18,604 nucleotides of DNA from an uncultured Bacillota bacterium (lineage in GTDB: Bacteria; Bacillota_I; Bacilli_A; RFN20; CAG-826), in NCBI GenBank assembly GCA_946623775.1, contig CAMORJ010000020.1:1-18604 (forward strand), given 5' to 3'. This document shows, piece after piece, positions 1 through 6,590 of the stretch. The notes under the pieces are model-generated. The model worked only from the letters and a program-made list of their open reading frames with translations. It made no database searches and was not told where the DNA came from. The position numbers were made by a program, and so were the translations under genes. Within the stretch, counting starts at the first letter, position 1. Every line of letters begins with the position of its first letter.

Positions 1-44
1 ATCGCGGAGCACAATCGTCGGGAACGCTTTTTGGGATGTGGATT

Positions 45-72
45 AAAAAAGGCTCACCCATTATGGTTAGCC
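45..72 (-). terminator. Rho-independent terminator downstream of yitT
   Basis: Read on the minus strand, GGCT-a-ACC, loop ATAATG, GGT-g-AGCC (one mismatch) is followed directly by TTTTTT. It lies 37 nt past the yitT stop codon, so it probably ends that transcript. Positions 1-44 beyond it hold only short reading frames cut by the window edge. Confidence 0.75.
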
Positions 73-108
73 ATCTAAATGCGAAAACGCATACACGCCT
101 TGATTATT

Positions 109-1149
109 TTACTTTATCGGACGAGTGAAGAAGCTGCCATATACCTGGCGAAGATCCGTGACTGAGACAAAGGATGAAGGATCAAGTTTTTTGATGGTGG
201 CCACCACTTTCTTGATTTCCAAAGACGATACAACCATGCGGATGACGTATTTATCTTGACCGGAGAACACGCCTTTCGCATTGAGGATAGTCGCCGCGTG
301 CGGAACCATTTCGACCAGAGTCCTGCCGAGGTCTTCTTGAGCAGTGACTACTTCTATTTGAGCTTTTTTGTTTCTGATATTGATAAGGTCCACCACTATC
401 ATCGTCATGATCAAATACAAAACGGCATATAGGACGGACGCAAAGATATCGAGGCACTCAGGCCCCCAGCCGACTTTTGTCGCGGACAGCAATGTGAACA
501 AGATGATGGTGAACGCATTGATATAGACCGAATACTTCCCGGCCATAGTCGATTTCCTTAGGGAAATGTAATAAGCGACGACGTCGATTCCGCCCGCAGA
601 GGAGCGAATCGTATACGATAGCGCGCTGGACAAGCCAGTGCACACGCCGGCGAACAAGGCGCGGGAGAGCATGCCGCCGTTATCGGAGCAGAATTCGGCG
701 ACTGCGTTGACCATATCCTGAGCATAGGTGGAAATAAGAAACGAGAACAACGACGCTTCAGCAATATTAATAAGGGTGAAGATAGTGAAGCGCTTGCCGA
801 TTTTGAACCATGCCAAAATGACCATCGGCAAATTCAAAGCAAAATACAAGATGGAATACACAAGCGACTCGCACTTATACGCTTCGATGAAATTGTTATC
901 GAACAGCGTGATGAACGTGATGACGTTCTGAGAGATGCCGGAGATGCCGCCGGAAATAAGGCGGACGGTCTGGCCACTTTCAATCAAGGAAGCGGGAACC
1001 AAGAACGTCGCATAGCCAAATGCGAAAATAAGCGCGGACGCCGTGCTGACAATCCATGCCCAACCATAAGTTGCGGACGCATAGAGCGCAGGATGATCAA
1101 GGAGGAATTCCGATGCTTTTTCGCGCAAATTCCGTTTGTGAATCGCCAT
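109..1149 (-). CDS. yitT: YitT family integral membrane protein (DUF161 + DUF2179)
   Basis: A 346-residue protein with about six predicted membrane segments (roughly 33-53, 96-116, 121-140, 163-182, 208-224, 235-255). Glycine-rich motifs typical of the family are ISGGISGIS (65-73) and SSAGGIDVVAYYI (183-195). A soluble C-terminal domain of about 85 residues matches the DUF2179 region. Family members are common in Bacillota and have no firmly established substrate; a transport role is inference. I chose the ATG at 1149 rather than the in-frame TTG at 1158, because the TTG falls next to a perfect TATAAT box (1164-1159) and no Shine-Dalgarno precedes either start. With that promoter the transcript would begin only about 3 nt before the ATG. 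The gene stands alone and diverges from the thioredoxin-like gene at 1323. Confidence 0.9.
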   Translation of the reverse strand: MAIHKRNLREKASEFLLDHPALYASATYGWAWIVSTASALIFAFGYATFLVPASLIESGQTVRLISGGISGISQNVITFITLFDNNFIEAYKCESLVYSILYFALNLPMVILAWFKIGKRFTIFTLINIAEASLFSFLISTYAQDMVNAVAEFCSDNGGMLSRALFAGVCTGLSSALSYTIRSSAGGIDVVAYYISLRKSTMAGKYSVYINAFTIILFTLLSATKVGWGPECLDIFASVLYAVLYLIMTMIVVDLINIRNKKAQIEVVTAQEDLGRTLVEMVPHAATILNAKGVFSGQDKYVIRMVVSSLEIKKVVATIKKLDPSSFVSVTDLRQVYGSFFTRPIK

Positions 1150-1158
1150 ACCGCGCAA

Positions 1159-1187
1159 ATTATAAACATCTTATATTGCAATTGGCA
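1159..1187 (-). promoter_or_regulatory. yitT promoter, near-leaderless
   Basis: The -10 box TATAAT (complement of 1159-1164) is perfect and ends 9 nt before the ATG at 1149. The best -35 candidate at 17-bp spacing is TGCCAA (complement of 1182-1187), which is weak. The predicted start site near 1152 leaves no room for a Shine-Dalgarno. Confidence 0.6.
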
Positions 1188-1214
1188 CTAAAATCGAATC
1201 AACGCCCCTTCTTT

Positions 1215-1229
1215 CTTTTCTTAGAAAAG
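1215..1229. promoter_or_regulatory. 7-1-7 inverted repeat, possible operator
   Basis: CTTTTCT-T-AGAAAAG is a perfect palindrome with seven bases per arm around one central base. It sits in the 173-bp gap between the divergent yitT and thioredoxin-like genes, 21 bp upstream of the latter's -35 box. The 7-1-7 spacing resembles boxes bound by Fur/PerR/Zur dimers, but the base sequence is not their consensus. An operator role is inference. Confidence 0.4.
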
Positions 1230-1249
1230 CATATCGGCAAATTCACTTG

Positions 1250-1278
1250 TTGCCTGACACCGCCCTCAATGATATGAT
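1250..1278 (+). promoter_or_regulatory. Promoter of the thioredoxin-like gene
   Basis: TTGCCT (1250-1255) and TATGAT (1273-1278) are separated by exactly 17 bp, a good SigA-type promoter. It predicts a leader of about 38 nt that contains a GGAGG Shine-Dalgarno (1313-1317), 5 nt before the ATG at 1323. Confidence 0.7.
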
Positions 1279-1322
1279 TATCCCGCTGTTTAGATATAAA
1301 CAGGAGTTTTTCGGAGGCTATT

Positions 1323-2222
1323 ATGAACATTCTGAAAGCAATTGGCGGACTATTTGGCCGCTTGTGGCGTTGGATCAAAGAGACCGCTTGGGTCCAGCCG
1401 TTACTCATCGTCGGCGCTATCTTCGCCGTCATCTTCTCCATTCCCCATATCACCGAATGGGTCGGCAGCCTTGGCATCGGCAGCGCATCCGCCTATTACA
1501 CCGACTTCAAGCTTACCCTTGAGAAAGAAAACACCACCCCGAACGAATATCCTTCCGCCGCGGACAAACTCACCAAAGCCCTTTGGGACAATTCCAACCT
1601 CAACAACAACATCGATCAGCAGGTCGTTGCCACCTACCCCGAATATCAGGCCGTCCTCAATGAGAGCGGCGTCACCAAAGAATACGGCGAGAAGTTCTTC
1701 TTGTTCTATGTCGGCAAAGAGTGCACCAACTGCGAAGCGATCCAGCCTGGCGTCAAAGCCCTTCAGGATGACTGGGGCGTTCGCTACATCCCTTCCGATG
1801 GCCGTTCCTTCAAGCTCTACACCATCTTCTCCGATGACGAATCCACCAACGATGACAGCTTCGAGAACGAAGATGGAAAGGCCTTCGTCCGTTATCTCGA
1901 CAAGTTCCTCGACCTTGGCTACTGGTACGAAATCGGCGGCCGTCTAACCGACGAAACCCCCTACAAGACCAACGCCAACGTCTCGGATACCGACTATGAG
2001 AACCTAGCCAACGCCGACCACGATGGCTTCGCCACCCCGACTATCTTGCTCATCGACTTCTCCAAGGAAGCCTTCGAGCTTGGACGTCCTGGCGTCTCCG
2101 AAGTCCTATTCGGCGTCACCGGCTCCGACAAATTCGCGAAGGCCGAGCTCCTCATGGATATGTGGAACCACACCGATGTCGACGACATCACCAACCCCTT
2201 CGTTGAGAATTACTCCAAGTAA
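1323..2222 (+). CDS. Membrane-anchored thioredoxin-fold protein with CxxC
   Basis: A 299-residue protein. Residues 1-22 are basic and amphipathic, residues 23-42 form one hydrophobic segment, and the rest is hydrophilic and acidic, which suggests an N-in anchor with the domain outside the membrane. The thioredoxin signature is visible: a beta strand leading into KECTNCE (cysteines 134 and 137, a CxxC pair) and a later ATPTILLIDF strand (237-246), where P239 fits the cis-proline opposite the active site. The helical stretch between them is longer than in thioredoxin. A disulfide exchange or thiol-reducing role outside the cell is inferred; the partner is unknown. The gene is monocistronic with its own promoter, a strong GGAGG and a terminator. 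Its third codon positions are unusually rich in C, as in highly expressed genes. Confidence 0.8.
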   Translation: MNILKAIGGLFGRLWRWIKETAWVQPLLIVGAIFAVIFSIPHITEWVGSLGIGSASAYYTDFKLTLEKENTTPNEYPSAADKLTKALWDNSNLNNNIDQQVVATYPEYQAVLNESGVTKEYGEKFFLFYVGKECTNCEAIQPGVKALQDDWGVRYIPSDGRSFKLYTIFSDDESTNDDSFENEDGKAFVRYLDKFLDLGYWYEIGGRLTDETPYKTNANVSDTDYENLANADHDGFATPTILLIDFSKEAFELGRPGVSEVLFGVTGSDKFAKAELLMDMWNHTDVDDITNPFVENYSK

Positions 2223-2238
2223 TCCATTCCAAAATATG

Positions 2239-2271
2239 AAAATCGCGCGTCACATGTACGCGCGATTTTTT
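2239..2271. terminator. Bidirectional terminator between the trx-like gene and coaD
   Basis: AATCGCGCGT (2241-2250) pairs with ACGCGCGATT (2258-2267) around a 7-nt loop, followed on the plus strand by a six-T run. On the minus strand the same stem is followed by TTTTC, so it may also terminate the ylbF-rsmD-coaD transcript, whose last gene stops at 2290. Confidence 0.85.
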
Positions 2272-2289
2272 GTTGCCGCTTGCTGGGTC

Positions 2290-2760
2290 TTATAAATGGG
2301 AATAGGCTTCTACGACAGAAGGCGGGACAAGCGGGGAGATGTCGGCGCCGTTCTTATGAAGCTCATTGATCATAGAGGAAGAGATGAAGGACGTCGTTTG
2401 GCCGGCCATGAGGAACACCATGTCCACATCGGAATCAACGAATTTGTTGGCGGCCGCCAATTGGAATTCATACTCGAAATCGGTAACGGCCCTCAATCCT
2501 CTGATGATATGGGAGGAGCCGACCTTCTTGGCGTAATTGACCGTGAAGCCGGAGGTGAAGTCGACTTCGACGTTTGGCATGTCCTTCACCGCTTCTTTCA
2601 TCATCTTCAGCCTTTCTTCCACGGAGAAGGTGCTTTTCTTGCTCGGATTGACGGCAAGAAGCAAGATGACTTTATCAAATAGAGCCGCTGCTCTTTTTAG
2701 AATGTCCATATGGCCGTTGGTGATTGGGTCAAATGAACCAGGATAGATTCCGATTCTCAT
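2290..2760 (-). CDS. coaD: Pantetheine-phosphate adenylyltransferase
   Basis: CoaD joins ATP and 4'-phosphopantetheine to give dephospho-CoA and pyrophosphate, the penultimate cytosolic step of coenzyme A synthesis. The 156-residue length is normal. The nucleotidyltransferase motif TNGH is at 14-17 within YPGSFDPITNGH, the RGLR motif is at 87-90, and the ISSSMI motif that closes on the nucleotide is at 126-131. The ATG overlaps the rsmD stop as ATGA, and an AGGAGG Shine-Dalgarno lies about 6 nt upstream inside the end of rsmD, so translation is coupled. The ylbF-rsmD-coaD order matches ylbF-ylbG-ylbH-ylbI of Bacillus subtilis with ylbG absent. Confidence 0.97.
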   Translation of the reverse strand: MRIGIYPGSFDPITNGHMDILKRAAALFDKVILLLAVNPSKKSTFSVEERLKMMKEAVKDMPNVEVDFTSGFTVNYAKKVGSSHIIRGLRAVTDFEYEFQLAAANKFVDSDVDMVFLMAGQTTSFISSSMINELHKNGADISPLVPPSVVEAYSHL

Positions 2761-3302
2761 AGATGCCTCCTTAAAAGCATGACGTTTGTTTTGCCATAGC
2801 GATACGTCCTTTGGAACTCGAATGGGGAAACGTCCACTTCAATATCGCCTTCATATTCAAGGACGATGCACGCATCATGTGCAAGCATTTCATTGTCCAA
2901 TAAGAAGGAAATGGCATATTGATATGCGTCCTTCTCTTTATATGGCGGATCGAGGAAAACGATATCGAAGATTTCCTTCTTGCCCTTCAGCATATCCAAG
3001 GCCGTTTTATAGTCATAGGGATAGACCATCCGCTGCTCCCCCAGCTTTTTTAGGTTGCCGTTTATGACTTTCGCGGCGTCTAGGGAATGGTCGCAGAACA
3101 CTGCGTCAGAAGCTCCGCGGCTGAGTGCTTCAATGCCCAAAGCGCCAGAGCCGGCGAACAGGTCCAGGACCTTCGCGTTCGCCAAAGAATCTCCTAACGC
3201 CGACATCATGGCTCCGCGAACCATATTCTTCGTCGGAAGGGTGTCGGAAGGAGGCGTTTCCAATACACGGGTGCGGTATTTTCCTCCGATGACCTTAATC
3301 AT
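2757..3302 (-). CDS. rsmD: 16S rRNA (guanine(966)-N2)-methyltransferase
   Basis: RsmD uses S-adenosylmethionine to methylate N2 of a guanine in the 16S rRNA of the small ribosomal subunit. In the 181-residue sequence, the SAM-binding motif DLFAGSGALG is at 47-56, followed by an acidic D71 that would hold the ribose. The catalytic DPPY motif, typical of N-methyltransferases acting on exocyclic amines, is at 118-121. The length is normal for the family. The ATG at 3302 overlaps the ylbF stop as ATGA and is preceded by an AAAGGAGG Shine-Dalgarno. It is the middle gene of a tightly coupled three-gene operon. In bacilli this gene is called ylbH. Confidence 0.95.
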   Translation of the reverse strand: MIKVIGGKYRTRVLETPPSDTLPTKNMVRGAMMSALGDSLANAKVLDLFAGSGALGIEALSRGASDAVFCDHSLDAAKVINGNLKKLGEQRMVYPYDYKTALDMLKGKKEIFDIVFLDPPYKEKDAYQYAISFLLDNEMLAHDACIVLEYEGDIEVDVSPFEFQRTYRYGKTNVMLLRRHL

Positions 3303-3667
3303 CGCTCCCCTCCTTTGCAGCGCGGAAGGCTGCGGAAAGGGCCCAAAACCCTACTGTCGATTTCATCGTATAGGCGACGGACTTCCTGGAAGCATTTGTT
3401 GTATTGGACACTGACGGGGAGCTCATCCAAAGCCTTCTTCGCCAGGTACAGATCATGGAGGGCGGCTTTGGCTTCTGCAGAGTCCTGACCATGCAGTTTC
3501 ATCGCCTCTTCATATGTTTCTTCCGCTTTGTCCGCCAAAAGCTTTTTGGCTTTGGCTTCTTCATTAGAAGAAAGGGCGGACTCGGCTTCCGAAAGCGCCA
3601 AAACGCGCTGATCAGAAGCAAGGGCTTCGCGAAGTTCGTTCAATAGGTTGACAGTCAAAACTTCCAT
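3299..3667 (-). CDS. ylbF: YlbF/YmcA family protein
   Basis: A 122-residue, almost entirely helical, charged protein that fits the YlbF/YmcA (com_ylbF) family in size and composition, including the pattern of long helices ending in a conserved LYDEIDSRVLGP-like tail. In B. subtilis, YlbF, YmcA and YaaT form a complex that steers RNase Y in mRNA processing and affects competence, sporulation and biofilms. The family call is supported by synteny with rsmD and coaD. I chose the ATG at 3667; the only upstream alternative, a TTG at 3676, abuts the -10 box. There is no Shine-Dalgarno and the -10 box ends 9 nt before the ATG, so the mRNA is predicted to be nearly leaderless. No catalytic residues are expected. 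Confidence 0.8.
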   Translation of the reverse strand: MEVLTVNLLNELREALASDQRVLALSEAESALSSNEEAKAKKLLADKAEETYEEAMKLHGQDSAEAKAALHDLYLAKKALDELPVSVQYNKCFQEVRRLYDEIDSRVLGPFRSLPRCKGGER

Positions 3668-3676
3668 GGCGAGCAA

Positions 3677-3685
3677 ATTTTACCA
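3677..3685 (-). promoter_or_regulatory. ylbF operon promoter, extended -10, near-leaderless
   Basis: Read on the minus strand, TGGTAAAAT is a TGn-extended -10 box with five of six matches to TATAAT. It ends 9 nt before the ylbF ATG. No convincing -35 box is visible, as allowed for extended -10 promoters. Confidence 0.55.
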
Positions 3686-3700
3686 GTTCGGCATAGGAAA

Positions 3701-3709
3701 TGATATAAT
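3701..3709 (+). promoter_or_regulatory. def promoter, extended -10, leaderless
   Basis: TGATATAAT is a perfect extended -10 (TGnTATAAT). Only GCGCCC separates it from the def ATG at 3716, so the expected start site falls on or next to the A of the ATG. It diverges from the ylbF promoter inside a 48-bp gap. Confidence 0.7.
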
Positions 3710-3715
3710 GCGCCC

Positions 3716-4270
3716 ATGATTAAGATTGTAAAAGACAACGTGCCTTCCATCCGCGCCAAATCGGAACCAGTCCCGATGCCATTGTCTGCGGAAGACAAGG
3801 CGACCATTGACGAAATGCTCAAATATCTTCGCCTTACCCAAGACGAGAAATATCGCAAGAAGCATCCGGAATGCCGCGAAGGCGTCGGGCTTGCGGCTCC
3901 GCAGATCGGCGTGAATAAGCGCATGCTGGTCATCAGCTATGACAAGCAAGACGGCGAGGAAATCGTCAAAGTCGAATATCAGCTCGTCAATCCGCGCATC
4001 ATCGTCAACTCCATCCGCAAATGCTATTTGGCCTCTGGAGAGGGATGCCTTTCCGTCGACCAAGAACACCCTGGGCGCGTCTACCGCGATTTCAAGATCG
4101 TCGTCGATGCCTACGACGCTTTGGTCGGCGAGCAGGTCAAAATCACGGCGAGGGGATTCGACGCCATCGTCTTGCAGCATGAAATCGATCACCTCAACGG
4201 AATCCTGTTCTACGACCACATCGACCCCAAGAATCCGAACAAAGAAATTCCTGGCTCAGTTGCTATATAA
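3716..4270 (+). CDS. def: Peptide deformylase (type 2)
   Basis: Removes the formyl group from the N-terminal methionine of new proteins, using a metal centre in the cytosol. All three family motifs are intact in the 184-residue sequence: GVGLAAPQ (56-63), EGCLS with metal ligand C111 (109-113), and HEIDH with two histidine ligands and the catalytic glutamate (155-159). The length and the insertion before motif I match type 2 deformylases of Gram-positive bacteria. There is no Shine-Dalgarno; the -10 box ends 6 nt before the ATG, so the mRNA is predicted to be leaderless. It lies upstream of rnjA, which has its own promoter 45 nt further on. No clear terminator separates them, so some read-through into rnjA is likely. 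Confidence 0.97.
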   Translation: MIKIVKDNVPSIRAKSEPVPMPLSAEDKATIDEMLKYLRLTQDEKYRKKHPECREGVGLAAPQIGVNKRMLVISYDKQDGEEIVKVEYQLVNPRIIVNSIRKCYLASGEGCLSVDQEHPGRVYRDFKIVVDAYDALVGEQVKITARGFDAIVLQHEIDHLNGILFYDHIDPKNPNKEIPGSVAI

Positions 4271-4314
4271 GTAAGCACTTTCATATTTTTTCATCGCGCA
4301 TGCGCATTTTTATG

Positions 4315-4323
4315 TGCTATAGT
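4315..4323 (+). promoter_or_regulatory. rnjA promoter, extended -10
   Basis: TGCTATAGT is an extended -10 with five of six matches. The predicted start site near 4330 gives a leader of about 57 nt. A palindrome GCGCATGCGC lies 12 bp upstream (4296-4305), and the same 10-mer abuts the trpS -10 box. Confidence 0.6.
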
Positions 4324-4335
4324 TACCTCAACCGG

Positions 4336-4358
4336 GCCATATTTATTTCAAATATGGC
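4336..4358 (+). promoter_or_regulatory. 5'-proximal hairpin in the rnjA leader
   Basis: GCCATATTT (4336-4344) pairs perfectly with AAATATGGC (4350-4358) around a 5-nt loop. No T run follows, so it is not a terminator. It should begin about 6 nt from the predicted mRNA 5' end, upstream of an AGAGGTG Shine-Dalgarno (4374-4380) that stays unpaired. A role in mRNA stability or feedback by RNase J is inference. Confidence 0.6.
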
Positions 4359-4386
4359 AATCTAAATAGGCACAGAGGTGTGACGC

Positions 4387-6051
4387 ATGAGTGATTCTCC
4401 AATTAATATTTATGCACTGGGCGGTTTGGGCGAAGTAGGCAAGAATACCTACTGTTTTGAATCGAGCCGTTCCATCATCATGGTGGATGCCGGCGTCAAA
4501 TTCCCGGAAGCCAATCTTCCTGGCGTCGACTATGTCATCCCCGACTACACATATCTAAAGAACAACCGCGCCAAAATCAAAGCGCTTTTCATAACGCACG
4601 GACATGAAGACCACATCGGAGGCATCCCCTTCTTGGTCAGAAGCGTCTATATTCCCGTCATCTATGCCCCCCGCCTTGCCGCGGCTTTGATCCGCCACAA
4701 ACTTGAGGACGCTAGGATCCGCGATGTCATCAACATCGTCGAATACGATGAGAACTCCGTCGTGAAGATCGGGGACGAATTCGTCGTCTCCTTCTTCCGC
4801 GTCACCCACTCCATCCCAGATGCTTTCGGCGTATGCATCGACACAAAGCATGGCCGCATCATCGAATCGGGCGACTTCAAAATCGATTTGACCCCTGTGG
4901 GCCCGAAATTCGAGATCGACAAATTGGCCAGGCTCGGAAGCGAAGGCGTCGATTTATTGATGTGCGATTCCACCAACGCGGAGATCGAAGGATACACTCC
5001 AAGCGAGACCAATGTCCGCGCCGGCGTTGAGGAGATTTTCGAAAAAGCGCCGGGACGTGTCATCGTTTCGACTTTCTCCAGCAACATCAACCGTATCCAA
5101 CAGGTCGTTGAAGTCGCGCTTGCCCATAACCGCAAAATCTGCATCCTCGGCCGCTCCATGAAAAACGTCATGGCCATCGCAAGGGAACACGGCTATATCA
5201 AACTCCCCGATGCCTCGATGATCGATGAGACGATGCTCAAGAATTATCGCCTATCCGAGGTTTGCATCGTCTGCACCGGATCGCAGGGCGAACCGATGGC
5301 TGCCCTTTCGCGCATCGTCAACGGCGACAACCACAACACCACCATCTATCCTGGGGATACGGTCATCTTCTCATCCAACCCGATTCCGGGAAACGGCGCT
5401 TTGGTAGACCGCTTAGTCAACAAACTCGTCAAAATGGGCGCGGACGTGAAGCAAAATTCCATCGCCTTCTCGCTCCATTCCTCCGGTCACCCAAGCCGTC
5501 AGGAATTGCGCTTGATGCAGCGCCTTGTTCAGCCAAAGAATTTCATGCCGGTGCACGGCGAATACCGCATGCTCAAGCTTCATGGCGACATCGCCATCAG
5601 CCTAGGATTAAGCCCAGAGAACGTATTCTTGTGCGATAACGGCGACGTCCTATCGCTAGAGAATCATAAAATCACCCGCGGCGGCCACATCGCCGCCCCT
5701 GCCACATACATCGACGGCAATAACCTCGATGGACTTTCCAGCGGCGCCATCAATGACCGCGCCATCTTGAAAAACGATGGCATCATCACCGTCTTGGTGA
5801 CCATCGACGAAAGGAAGCGCCAAATCATTTCCGCCCCCGTCGTCTATGCGCGTGGCTTCTCGGCCGCAGAATCGACGCACGTGGTTCGCCATTCGCGCCA
5901 AAGGGCGGAGGACGCCATCAACGAAATGCTCCACACTTCCGCTTCTACCGGCGAAATCAAATCGACCATCAAATCCACCGTCACCAAATACGTTGAGCGC
6001 AAAACCGGCAGGACCCCGATGATCATTCCAATCGTCATGGTGTCTAGATAA
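4387..6051 (+). CDS. rnjA: Ribonuclease J
   Basis: A metallo-beta-lactamase/beta-CASP nuclease with 5'-to-3' exonuclease and endonuclease activity, central to mRNA decay and rRNA maturation in Bacillota. The 554-residue length matches RNase J1 of B. subtilis. The zinc-binding motif HGHEDHIGG is intact (71-79), followed by THSIPDAFG, a SGDFKID strand and DSTNAE. The beta-CASP region carries SLHSSGHPS and the C-terminal part VHGEYR. The intact metal motif argues for an active J1-type enzyme. It has its own promoter, a hairpin in its leader and a good Shine-Dalgarno (AGAGGTG, 4374-4380). The stop TAA shares one base with the maf ATG (TAATG), so the two genes are co-transcribed and probably coupled. 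Confidence 0.97.
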   Translation: MSDSPINIYALGGLGEVGKNTYCFESSRSIIMVDAGVKFPEANLPGVDYVIPDYTYLKNNRAKIKALFITHGHEDHIGGIPFLVRSVYIPVIYAPRLAAALIRHKLEDARIRDVINIVEYDENSVVKIGDEFVVSFFRVTHSIPDAFGVCIDTKHGRIIESGDFKIDLTPVGPKFEIDKLARLGSEGVDLLMCDSTNAEIEGYTPSETNVRAGVEEIFEKAPGRVIVSTFSSNINRIQQVVEVALAHNRKICILGRSMKNVMAIAREHGYIKLPDASMIDETMLKNYRLSEVCIVCTGSQGEPMAALSRIVNGDNHNTTIYPGDTVIFSSNPIPGNGALVDRLVNKLVKMGADVKQNSIAFSLHSSGHPSRQELRLMQRLVQPKNFMPVHGEYRMLKLHGDIAISLGLSPENVFLCDNGDVLSLENHKITRGGHIAAPATYIDGNNLDGLSSGAINDRAILKNDGIITVLVTIDERKRQIISAPVVYARGFSAAESTHVVRHSRQRAEDAINEMLHTSASTGEIKSTIKSTVTKYVERKTGRTPMIIPIVMVSR

Positions 6052-6590
6052 TGCTCATCCTAGCTTCCGGCTCGCCCCGCCGCAAAGAACTGCTGAAGAA
6101 ATTAACCAAGGATTTCGTAATCATCGTCAGCAACGTCGATGAGGGTTTTCTGCACCTTCCGGCGGAAGATCTGCCTGCGGAAGAAAGCAAGATGAAGGCT
6201 TATGCCGTCGCCGCTTCCTATCCCAACGACGAAGTATTGGCGTGCGATACCATCGTGGTCCTGGATGGACAGGTTTTAGGAAAGCCGCGGGACGAAGAAG
6301 AAGCCATTGAGATGCTTAGAAGGCAGTCTGGCAAAAAGCAGACTGTTCTTTCCGGCTGGACATATATCGGAAAAGGCATCGAAATCACTCGCACGGTTGC
6401 CACGAAAGTGTATTTCAATAAGCTCACCGATGAGCAAATCAGGCGATACGTGTATGAGAAAAAGCCCCTGGACAAAGCAGGGGCATATGGAATCCAAGAC
6501 GGATACGATTTGGTGAACCGCATCGAAGGAAGCTATGACAACGTCATGGGCCTTCCGACGGAAGACATCGCCAAGCACGTCACTCTCTGA
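6051..6590 (+). CDS. maf: Maf-type nucleoside triphosphate pyrophosphatase
   Basis: Maf proteins hydrolyse dTTP/UTP or modified nucleotides to the monophosphate and pyrophosphate, a housecleaning role in the cytosol; some members affect septum formation. The 179-residue sequence starts with the signature LASGSPRRKELL (4-15) and contains SNVDE (27-31), CDTIV with D66 as the likely general base (65-69), GKPRDEEEA (77-85) and a C-terminal IEGSYDNVMGLP stretch. It starts one base inside the rnjA stop with no clear Shine-Dalgarno, which suggests termination-reinitiation. Its last 11 bp overlap the end of the convergent EIIB-like gene. A minus-strand terminator for that neighbour lies inside maf at 6459-6484. 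Confidence 0.95.
   Translation: MLILASGSPRRKELLKKLTKDFVIIVSNVDEGFLHLPAEDLPAEESKMKAYAVAASYPNDEVLACDTIVVLDGQVLGKPRDEEEAIEMLRRQSGKKQTVLSGWTYIGKGIEITRTVATKVYFNKLTDEQIRRYVYEKKPLDKAGAYGIQDGYDLVNRIEGSYDNVMGLPTEDIAKHVTL
6459..6484 (-). terminator. Terminator for the EIIB-like gene, inside maf
   Basis: On the minus strand, GCCCCTG, a 7-nt loop, CAGGGGC and then TTTTT form a canonical Rho-independent terminator. It lies within the maf coding region, about 96 nt past the stop of the minus-strand gene at 6580. Confidence 0.7.

Noticed and set aside
1..46. A possible C-terminal end of a plus-strand gene, TAA at 44-46
   Set aside because: Only about 14 codons are visible, other frames are equally open over this length, and no plus-strand terminator follows. 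It cannot be supported.
79..92. Hairpin ATGCG-AAAA-CGCAT near the end of yitT
   Set aside because: The stem is short (5 bp) and lacks a T run on either strand; the hairpin at 45-72 explains termination better.
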